A stretch of DNA of 6,481 nt. Origin: JAICTV01 sp034666045. Lineage in GTDB: Bacteria; Planctomycetota; Phycisphaerae; Tepidisphaerales; Tepidisphaeraceae. Positions 1 to 4,739 of this stretch are shown in pieces. The position numbers were made by a program, and so were the translations under genes. The notes beneath the pieces were generated by a model. The model was not told the DNA's origin. It saw only the letters and a program-made list of their open reading frames with translations, and did no database searches. Numbering within the stretch: position 1 is the stretch's first letter; each line of letters begins with the position of its first letter. The DNA lies in assembly GCA_034666045.1 (NCBI GenBank), contig JAXDMN010000082.1:1-6481 (forward strand), read 5' to 3'.

Positions 1-157
1 TGAAAACGTCTTTAGCCGGGCGATTAGCGAAGTCACCAGCGCCGCCGCGCGCGAGGCGGAGCGCGAAGGGCTCACGCCCGACCGCCTGGGCCGCAAGGTC
101 AAGCGGATCGTCTCGCATGTTCGCCAGGCAGTCACCGACGCGGTCGATGAGGATTAA
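1..157 (+). CDS. C-terminal end of an unidentified protein (5' truncated)
   Basis: Only the last 51 codons of a plus-strand gene lie in the window, read from base 2 and ending at the TAA at 155-157. The visible tail looks helical and highly charged. An Ala/Glu/Arg stretch is followed by a GLTPDR turn, a basic segment (GRKVKRIV) and an acidic end (DAVDED). No catalytic motif or domain is recognisable, so no function is assigned. The gene converges on the gas-vesicle-like operon: its stop lies only 24 nt from the stop of the GvpL/F-type gene, and no strong terminator hairpin sits between them. The reading frame is supported by high-GC codon use and by the stop position. The alternative, that this is chance open frame, is less likely but cannot be excluded from 157 nt. 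Confidence 0.6.
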   Translation, partial: ENVFSRAISEVTSAAAREAEREGLTPDRLGRKVKRIVSHVRQAVTDAVDED

Positions 158-181
158 AAATAAGGCTGCGGCGGGCGAGGT

Positions 182-1039
182 TTACAGTCGCAGGTCGACG
201 AACGAATAGGGCGCGAGCGGCCCCACACAATCAAACTCGATGCGATGGCCCACCTCGGCGTTGAGCTTCTCCAACACGCGATCGAATTTTTTCAGCTTCG
301 AGCGATCGACGAGAAACGAGACGTTCAGCGCCATCAGATCGCGCAGTGGCTTGCCGATGCGCAGGTCGCGGACCATCGGCGCCAGTGCTTCGACAATCCA
401 GCGCGCGTCGCGATCTTGCAGATCCTGGATCGCCGCGGCAATCTGTCGGCCGGCTTCGATGCGGGATTCATTCGCGAGCGACGCGCCGCGGCGGCCGCCG
501 CCCGATGCCGCGAGCTCCGGCCGCGCGGCGATGACCTCACGCAGGGCCTGTTCCTCGACCGACGTCGCGCGCAGCGTGATCTCGACCGCGCCCTCCAGAT
601 GATCGAGATACGCGTCGAGCCGCTCGTATTGCGGCGTCATGAATCGGCTGATCAGCGCGCGGTCGTCCGGCAGAACGACGCCGAAACGCACGGGCAGCAC
701 GGTCATTTTCGCCGCGATGCGATTCAGCGCCGCGGCGTGTGCTTTCATGTCGCGGCGCATACCGCGCAATCCTTGCCCGGACATTTCTGCGGCTGATACG
801 TCACTCACGAGCGCGGCGGTGGAGCGCAATCGAACCGCGCGAAGCGCGCGTGGCGGATCGCCGACGCCAACGCCGAGGACGTTTTCATCGCTCGGCAGGG
901 GCCAGCGAATGATTCCGTAAAAATACGTTTCACCACGGCGGGGTGCGGCGACGCCTGCCGCAGGCTTGCTTGAACGATCTTCCGATTGACCTGCATTTTG
1001 CGCGGGCCCGCGCGTTTTCGTACGCGCTCGTGGCGTCAT
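182..1039 (-). CDS. gvpL: GvpL/GvpF-family gas vesicle protein
   Basis: This 285-residue protein has the hallmarks of the GvpF/GvpL family, accessory or minor structural proteins that bind GvpA and are needed for gas vesicle assembly. Visible landmarks are YFYGI at residues 39-43, an HAAALNRI helix with VLPVRFG at 114-120, LNVSFLVDR near 238-246, and the C-terminal GPLAPYSFV at 273-281, close to the family's usual GPxPPYSFV ending. About 38 residues before YFYGI form a disordered-looking, mostly basic extension (eight Lys/Arg). An Ala/Gly-rich insert lies around 171-190. The start ATG overlaps the TGA of the upstream gvpA (ATGA at 1036-1039). A GGAG lies 7 nt before it (1047-1050), so this start is well supported and translation is probably coupled. 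GvpF and GvpL cannot be told apart here; the family call is firm, the letter is not. Confidence 0.88.
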   Translation of the reverse strand: MTPRARTKTRGPAQNAGQSEDRSSKPAAGVAAPRRGETYFYGIIRWPLPSDENVLGVGVGDPPRALRAVRLRSTAALVSDVSAAEMSGQGLRGMRRDMKAHAAALNRIAAKMTVLPVRFGVVLPDDRALISRFMTPQYERLDAYLDHLEGAVEITLRATSVEEQALREVIAARPELAASGGGRRGASLANESRIEAGRQIAAAIQDLQDRDARWIVEALAPMVRDLRIGKPLRDLMALNVSFLVDRSKLKKFDRVLEKLNAEVGHRIEFDCVGPLAPYSFVDLRL

Positions 1040-1680
1040 CGTCGCGCTCCGGCGGACTTGGAACTGCCGCCATTGCGACGGTCGCCCTCGCGGGCATGAC
1101 GCCGCTTGCTGGGGCGCTCGCCCTTGTCCTCTTCCTCGTCGTCATCATCCCCGCCGCCGACCAGTGAGCCGACAACGTTGCGCATGCCGCGTGTCAGCGT
1201 CCCGGTGATGCCGCGGTGCTTCTCGCCGCGGTCGTCATCCTCTTCGTCCTCGTCATCCTTGCCACCGCCAAGCGCGCGGCCGACGGATTTTGCGCCCTTG
1301 TCCAGCGCCTCTTTTTTCATTCCACCGCCCACGACGTCCGGCAAGCGCTTGGAGCCGGCGCGATCGTAGATCTGCAATCGCTCCGCCCCTTCTGCGTAGC
1401 GCAGGTAGGTATCGACGCTCGCGATCACGACGCGCAGGTCCACCGTCAACAACTCGATGCCAACGAGCGAGACTCGCACGAAGGCGTCGATGACGATTCC
1501 CTTGTCGAGAATAAGGTCGAGAACGTCGTAGAGTCCCGACGAGCTCGGTGCGCGGCGGACTTGCGAATCGCGACGGGATGCGGGCGCGAGATCACGCGTC
1601 AGCGATGGATCCCGCCGCACCATCGGGTCCGAAGCCAAATCGTCCGCAACCGAATTTCCATATCCTGATTGAGCAACCAT
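1036..1680 (-). CDS. gvpA: GvpA-family gas vesicle shell protein with long charged C-terminal extension
   Basis: Residues 47-98 are a clear GvpA/GvpJ core. They include LDKGIVIDAFVRVSLVGIELL, almost the canonical GvpA helix-strand sequence, then VVIASVDTYLRYAEG. GvpA polymerises into the ribbed protein wall of gas vesicles. Typical GvpA has about 70 residues; this protein has 214. About 46 polar, Arg/Asp/Ser-rich residues precede the core and about 116 follow it. The C-terminal part holds two copies of a unit (residues 126-154 and 162-189): a short amphipathic stretch, a Gly-Gly-Gly hinge, an Asp/Glu block and a charged G-E motif. A basic Gly/Ser end follows. The ATG at 1680 is chosen because a perfect AAGGAG (1688-1693) lies 7 nt upstream; a longer frame reaches 1773 without support. 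The gene lies 122 nt after SYLF protein 1 and overlaps gvpL by 4 nt. It could be a GvpJ-like minor shell protein instead of the main GvpA. Confidence 0.88.
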   Translation of the reverse strand: MVAQSGYGNSVADDLASDPMVRRDPSLTRDLAPASRRDSQVRRAPSSSGLYDVLDLILDKGIVIDAFVRVSLVGIELLTVDLRVVIASVDTYLRYAEGAERLQIYDRAGSKRLPDVVGGGMKKEALDKGAKSVGRALGGGKDDEDEEDDDRGEKHRGITGTLTRGMRNVVGSLVGGGDDDDEEEDKGERPSKRRHAREGDRRNGGSSKSAGARR

Positions 1681-1802
1681 TTTTCCGCTCCTTCTGGTTG
1701 AAGTTGGTTCTTGCAAAATGCGTGCTATGGGATCGCAGGATCGTCGTTGAGAGCGGCGGAGGCGTGCGTGCAAGCCAGGGAGTGCGGTTGAGCCGGCTAA
1801 GG
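1681..1802 (-). other. Intercistronic spacer between SYLF protein 1 and gvpA
   Basis: These 122 bases are the only sizeable gap inside the operon. Apart from the gvpA ribosome binding site I see no coding frame, no hairpin with a T-run, and no convincing -35/-10 pair on the minus strand. Some sequences resemble TTGCA-type -35 boxes, but none is followed by an acceptable -10. The spacer may still hold a promoter of another sigma class that gives gvpA and gvpL separate control. Confidence 0.45.
1688..1693 (-). promoter_or_regulatory. Shine-Dalgarno AAGGAG for gvpA
   Basis: The minus strand reads AAGGAG, seven bases before the ATG at 1680. This decides the gvpA start against the longer upstream frame. 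It is the strongest ribosome binding site in the operon, which would fit high expression of the shell protein. Confidence 0.8.
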
Positions 1803-2504
1803 TCAGCGATTTTTTTTCGCTGCGCGGTTCTTGCGCGACCGTGGACGGGATGCGGGATTCGCTTTCGCCTTTGGCGATGCAGTTGTCTGCGCCGGCCGAG
1901 CTCGCCTCGCTTTTTTCTTCTTCTTCGCAGTTGGGTGTTGGGGCGACTTTTTTGCCGACGGCTTTGCCGCGACGCGGCCGATGACGGCGGGGCGGAAGAA
2001 AAATTTCTGCGCGCCGATCGCCGCCTCCAGCATCATGCCGCCCTCCGAGGAGACGAAGACCGCCACGCCGCGCTCGTAGTTCGCGGACGCGGCGGCGCCG
2101 CCTTTAACGAGTACCGCCGACGCATTCGCCGCGAATGCGAATCGCCCTTGCTTGAAGCGGTCGAGCGCCGCCTTGTCCTGAAACGCGATGATTTCACTGA
2201 ACGTCTGTCCGCCGATCTGCACGCCAAGCGTGAGCTGCGCGATCGCGGCGTAGCCGATCATCTTCCCGCGCTCGAAGACTTCCCCTTTCCCGAACGCGCC
2301 GCCGATGACGGCGGTCGCTTTGCCGACCGAGGGGAAAACCGCGTACGCATGCGCGTTGCTGAGCAGCTCTTTCAACCCCGGATCGTCCGCCTCGAGGCGC
2401 GTGAGCGTTGCCTGCACTTCGCCGTGCAGTTCTTCGAGAACTTCGACTTCCTTGCTGGCAAGGGAGAAGAACTTCGACGCGATCTTTTGAAGCGATTCGA
2501 GCAT
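1803..2504 (-). CDS. SYLF (YSC84/DUF500) domain protein with histone-like basic tail
   Basis: This 233-residue protein carries a SYLF domain at about residues 43-172. Diagnostic stretches are AYAVFPSVGKATAVIGGAFG, VFERGKMIGYAAIAQ, LGVQIGG, FSEIIAF, RFKQGRFAFAANASAV and the closing GGMMLEAAIGAQKFFF. SYLF domains bind phosphoinositides or other membrane lipids in eukaryotes (Ysc84, SH3YL1); bacterial members are poorly understood. No signal peptide is visible, whereas many bacterial relatives are exported. Residues 1-40 look like an amphipathic or coiled helix. Residues 179-233 form a low-complexity tail with 21 Lys/Arg in 55 residues and no acidic residue, resembling a histone H1-like or nucleic-acid/polyanion-binding tail. 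The start lies 4 nt after the TAG of the other SYLF gene and has no Shine-Dalgarno, so translational re-initiation is likely. Family call firm; role in this operon unknown. Confidence 0.87.
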   Translation of the reverse strand: MLESLQKIASKFFSLASKEVEVLEELHGEVQATLTRLEADDPGLKELLSNAHAYAVFPSVGKATAVIGGAFGKGEVFERGKMIGYAAIAQLTLGVQIGGQTFSEIIAFQDKAALDRFKQGRFAFAANASAVLVKGGAAASANYERGVAVFVSSEGGMMLEAAIGAQKFFFRPAVIGRVAAKPSAKKSPQHPTAKKKKKARRARPAQTTASPKAKANPASRPRSRKNRAAKKNR

Positions 2505-2508
2505 GCGG

Positions 2509-3444
2509 CTACGCGCGGAAGCGGCGTTGATGCCGCTTCATGCCGGCGTGATTGTTTTCGCTGTCGTCATCGTCTTCTTCTTCGCTCTGGTCTTCCGATT
2601 CATCGTCGTCTTCGCGATCGTCGCTGCCGCGCGCTTCGGTCTCTTCGTCGTTTTCGTCCGATTCCTCGTCGGAATCATCGTCCTCCCGTGCACTTGCGCC
2701 GCCGCCGACGCCGGATTCGCGCAATGCCCGCATGGCGAGGAACGCCAAGCCAGTTGCCAGCCCCGCGCCGACAACGGTGGCCGCGATCGGATGTTCCTTC
2801 GCCAGGTCCGTCACCTTCGACGTCGCGCCGCGCATGCCTTGCAGCGCACGGCTCATCATACCGCCTTCTTCTCCCTCTTCTTCCTCGGACTCGTCTTCGT
2901 CCTCGCTCTTGTTCTTCGCGTCTTTCTCTTCGTCCTGCTCTTCGCCCAGTGCGCGGAACTTGAATTTCTGTCCCCCGAGCGACAGCTCGAGCAGCATTCC
3001 GCCGTCGGAATAGGCGTGTGCGGTGACGCCGCTGAAGTTTGATGTTCCCGCCGCGGCCGCTTTCACGAGCACCGCCGACGCGTTGGCGGCGAACGCCATC
3101 CGGCCGGACTTGAAGCGCTTGAGCGCCTCGCGATCGTGGAAGATGAGAATTTCCGTGAACGTATCGCCGCCGATCTGCACGCCGATCGTCATCTGCGCCA
3201 TCGTGGCATAGCCGATCATCTTGCCGCGCTCGAAGACCGCGCCGCGTCCGTACGCTCCGCCGACGACCAGCGCCGCCTTGCCGACCGCCGGGAAGACCGC
3301 GTAGCCGTACGCCTTCTTCAACAGGTTCTTGAGCCCCGGGTCTTTGCGCTCGAGTCGCTGCAACGTGGCTTCCACGCGCTTGCGCAGGGGCGCCTCTTTT
3401 TTCTGTTTCGATTGCTGCTGATTCTTTTTGTTGGTCGTGGCCAT
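2509..3444 (-). CDS. SYLF (YSC84/DUF500) domain protein with acidic tail and possible membrane segment
   Basis: This is the first gene of the operon, 311 residues from the chosen start. A Lys/Gln-rich N-terminus (1-25) precedes a SYLF domain at about 36-165 (YGYAVFPAVGKAALVVGGAYG, VFERGKMIGYATMAQ, IGVQIGG, FAANASAVLVK, GGQKFKFR), very similar to the domain of the next gene. An acidic linker follows (168-193). Then comes a segment ending in HPIAATVVGAGLATGLAFLA (218-237) and MRAL, long and apolar enough for one membrane helix and resembling the anchor of ElaB/YqjD-type proteins. Residues 254-296 are about 30 Asp/Glu in 43. The last residues are basic (MKRHQRRFR). No signal peptide is visible. 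The start is uncertain: ATG at 3444 begins a typical cytosolic N-terminus, but ATGs at 3456 and 3516 are in frame and none has a clear Shine-Dalgarno. The domain call is firm; the membrane helix is an inference. Confidence 0.85.
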   Translation of the reverse strand: MATTNKKNQQQSKQKKEAPLRKRVEATLQRLERKDPGLKNLLKKAYGYAVFPAVGKAALVVGGAYGRGAVFERGKMIGYATMAQMTIGVQIGGDTFTEILIFHDREALKRFKSGRMAFAANASAVLVKAAAAGTSNFSGVTAHAYSDGGMLLELSLGGQKFKFRALGEEQDEEKDAKNKSEDEDESEEEEGEEGGMMSRALQGMRGATSKVTDLAKEHPIAATVVGAGLATGLAFLAMRALRESGVGGGASAREDDDSDEESDENDEETEARGSDDREDDDESEDQSEEEDDDDSENNHAGMKRHQRRFRA

Positions 3445-3567
3445 GACAGGCACCATTCCGTTGGATTTGTCCGGACATCGGCCGAGGCACGCCCCCGGCC
3501 GCTCGGGTACGAGCAAACGAGATACCCGGCCGGCGGTGAACCGCCCCGAACCATCGATGGAAACGAA
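3445..3567 (-). other. Presumed promoter region of the SYLF/gvp operon
   Basis: The stretch between the tRNA terminator and the first SYLF gene must hold the operon's start signals if the four genes are cotranscribed. I cannot see a convincing sigma70 pair on the minus strand. A 6-bp inverted repeat (CGGGTA...TACCCG, 13-base centre, around 3503-3527) could be an operator or be chance. In-frame ATGs at 3456 and 3516 extend the first gene into this region, so its 5' end is uncertain. Confidence 0.3.
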
Positions 3568-3593
3568 AATCGCCCGGCGGAAGCCGAGCGATT
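3568..3593 (-). terminator. Rho-independent terminator after tRNA-Glu
   Basis: On the minus strand an 11-bp stem (one T-G wobble, four-base loop) starts AATCGCTCGGC and closes with GCCGGGCGATT. It is followed by TTCGTTT. It lies 37 nt past the tRNA 3' end and upstream of the SYLF/gvp genes. It should therefore stop tRNA transcripts before the operon, which implies the operon has its own promoter between 3445 and 3567. Confidence 0.65.
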
Positions 3594-3629
3594 GTGCGCC
3601 TTGCGGTTGCCCTGCAAGAAGGGAACGAC

Positions 3630-3702
3630 TGACCCCGACGGGATTCGAACCCGTGTCGCGGCCTTGAAAGGGCCGTGTCCTAGGCCTCTAGACGACGGGG
3701 CC
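3630..3702 (-). tRNA. tRNA-Glu (anticodon UUC)
   Basis: The minus strand folds into a complete 73-base tRNA. The acceptor stem GGCCCCG pairs with CGGGGTC with one G-U pair. The D arm is GTCT...GGAC. The anticodon arm CGGCC/GGCCG has loop CTTTCAA, giving anticodon TTC. A four-base variable loop CGAC and a T arm ACGGG-TTCGAAT-CCCGT follow. Layout and many bases match bacterial tRNA-Glu, including the GTCTAGAGGCC D-arm sequence. The discriminator base would be A, and no CCA end is encoded. The tRNA reads GAA and, by wobble, GAG codons. Confidence 0.96.
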
Positions 3703-3746
3703 GGTGCTCGGTTTCGTGGACGAAGCGCGGGCGCCTAGGAGGCCGG

Positions 3747-3776
3747 ACAATATGCAGATGGAGCGCGCGCCGTCAA
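3747..3776 (-). promoter_or_regulatory. Sigma70-type promoter for tRNA-Glu
   Basis: On the minus strand TTGACG (3771-3776) is followed by an 18-base spacer and TATTGT (3747-3752). The -35 matches consensus at five of six positions and the -10 at four of six. Transcription would begin about 40 bases before the tRNA 5' end, a normal leader for RNase P processing. The prediction is by consensus and position only. Confidence 0.55.
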
Positions 3777-3827
3777 CCGCCGCACCGCGACCGACGCGGC
3801 GCATCAACCGCCGGCCGCACCCGGCGT

Positions 3828-3856
3828 TTGAAAGCGGCCCCGACTGCATCTAACCT
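3828..3856 (+). promoter_or_regulatory. Possible promoter of the DUF6065-like gene
   Basis: TTGAAA at 3828-3833 is followed by a 17-base spacer and TAACCT at 3851-3856. The -35 is good (five of six). The -10 is poor but keeps the key first, second and last bases. Transcription would begin within a few bases of the ATG at 3868, giving a leaderless or nearly leaderless mRNA. This agrees with the absence of a ribosome binding site there. Confidence 0.35.
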
Positions 3857-3867
3857 CATGCGCCACG

Positions 3868-4638
3868 ATGCTCCACTACTTCAAGTTCCGCCAGGACCTG
3901 TTCGATCCCGTCCCGGCCAAAGACGTCTACGTGAAGCGCGGCCCGGGCAAGGGTTGGCCCGAGGAATGTCCGCCGATCCGCGCCGCCAACGCCTTCGGTT
4001 TTGACATTCTCGCGAATTTCGACGTCACCTTTGTCCAAAACCGCGGGCGATGGGAAATCAAGAAGGACGTGGTGATCGACAGCGATTTCAATTACGCGGC
4101 CACCGACGAATCGGACGGCCAGCCGCTCGAGCAGCGCTACGCGTGGTTCTGGGAGAAGGGGCAGAAGATCCCGCACGTGATCACCGACAACGTCTACCGC
4201 GAGATCGCCAACCAGGTGAAGCTCAGCAGTTTTTTGTTTCTCCAGACGGACGCGAACGAACAACTGCTGATGACCGACGTTCCGAACCTGCATCGCCCAT
4301 GGCGGGCGATGACCGCGCTGATCGAGACCGACTGGTACCCGGCGAGTTACCCGTGGCATGCGGTGATCGAGCTCGATCGCGCGGAGAAACGCATCACGAT
4401 CAAGAAGGGGGAGCCGATCTGCCGGCTCGTTCCGGTCCGTCGGGATGCCTATTTTGCGAAACAGATGTCGCCGCAGTCGTTTGATGATTTCTTTGAGCGT
4501 GGGCAGCGGTGGTTGGCGACGCATGGGAAGTTTGAGCATGAGGGGCGGGGACCGGCCGATGAATCGGCCGGCTTGGCGGATATCACGCGCACCTATGTCA
4601 AACAGCAGGTGAGATCGAAGTTTGTTGTCATGCTATGA
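3868..4638 (+). CDS. DUF6065-like protein of unknown function
   Basis: A 256-residue soluble protein without signal peptide or membrane helix. Its layout resembles the DUF6065 family as I recall it. An N-terminal PPIRAANAFGFDIL segment (36-48) is followed by a Trp-containing strand with a charged region (61-80). A central HVITDNVYREI and FLFLQTDANEQL region comes next. The most family-like part is residues 136-190: TDVPNLHRPWRAMTALIETDWYP, then a strand-rich stretch ending KKGEPICRLVPV. No enzymatic activity is established and no catalytic set is obvious; the strand-rich ending suggests a beta-sandwich or cupin-like fold, which is inference. No Shine-Dalgarno precedes the ATG. After residue 222 the sequence becomes Gly/Ala/Asp-rich and includes a DNA palindrome, so the last 30 or so residues may be a non-conserved addition. 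The gene stands alone, divergent from tRNA-Glu. Confidence 0.75.
   Translation: MLHYFKFRQDLFDPVPAKDVYVKRGPGKGWPEECPPIRAANAFGFDILANFDVTFVQNRGRWEIKKDVVIDSDFNYAATDESDGQPLEQRYAWFWEKGQKIPHVITDNVYREIANQVKLSSFLFLQTDANEQLLMTDVPNLHRPWRAMTALIETDWYPASYPWHAVIELDRAEKRITIKKGEPICRLVPVRRDAYFAKQMSPQSFDDFFERGQRWLATHGKFEHEGRGPADESAGLADITRTYVKQQVRSKFVVML
4552..4571. repeat. Perfect 9-bp palindrome inside the 3' end of the DUF6065-like gene
   Basis: CCGGCCGAT and ATCGGCCGG flank a two-base GA centre. The palindrome encodes about residues 229-235 of the DUF6065-like protein, in a tail that looks non-conserved. Its GGCCGA/GGCC core resembles the hairpin at 4694-4706, so both may be copies of a family of small dispersed hairpins in this genome. 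Confidence 0.6.
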
Positions 4639-4647
4639 TGCGAGTGG

Positions 4648-4728
4648 TGGTGATTGATGAGTGGGTGATGACTTTTTCTTTTGCGTAGCGGTCGGGCCGA
4701 AGGCCCACGTTCTTCTCATCAATCACCA
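4648..4728. repeat. 81-nt element with perfect 14-bp terminal inverted repeats and inner hairpin
   Basis: TGGTGATTGATGAG (4648-4661) is the exact reverse complement of the 14 bases at 4715-4728. Between them lies a second hairpin, GGGCC-GAA-GGCCC (4694-4706). The element fills most of the gap between the DUF6065-like gene and the membrane protein gene and ends 11 bases before the latter's ATG. It could be a REP/MITE-type dispersed element or an RNA structure in the leader of the membrane protein gene. No T-run follows the inner hairpin, so it is not a typical terminator. No promoter for the membrane protein gene is recognisable in the gap. Confidence 0.7.
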
Positions 4729-4739
4729 GAACGATTCCA

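Noticed and set aside
245..796. Plus-strand frame opposite gvpL
   Set aside because: The minus strand encodes conserved GvpF/L motifs; the plus frame has no recognisable domain or ribosome site.
1125..1260. Repeated gtc/ctc triplets suggesting a CRISPR or tandem repeat array
   Set aside because: The pattern is codon repetition for Asp/Glu in the GvpA extension, with no fixed spacer-repeat period.
1548..2963. A 471-codon open frame on the plus strand
   Set aside because: It lies opposite the SYLF genes, whose minus-strand products show conserved domains. Its product is Arg-rich with no domain pattern, as expected for an antisense shadow in GC-rich DNA.
2503..3042. A 179-codon plus-strand frame with hydrophobic Val/Phe runs resembling membrane helices
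   Set aside because: The hydrophobic runs are the antisense reading of Asp/Glu codon tracts in SYLF protein 2, so the apparent helices are an artefact.
3773..3813. Direct repeat TCAACCGCCG (3773-3782 and 3804-3813) upstream of tRNA-Glu
   Set aside because: The second copy contains a -35-like TTGATG on the minus strand but has no -10 at proper spacing, so a second promoter is not supported.
4291..4311. 8-bp hairpin CATCGCCC/GGGCGATG inside the DUF6065-like gene
   Set aside because: It lies within a conserved-looking coding stretch and has no T-run or regulatory position, so chance is the simpler explanation.
3856..4539. A 227-codon minus-strand frame opposite the DUF6065-like gene
   Set aside because: The plus-strand product has family-like motifs, while the minus product is Arg/Leu/Val-rich and featureless.
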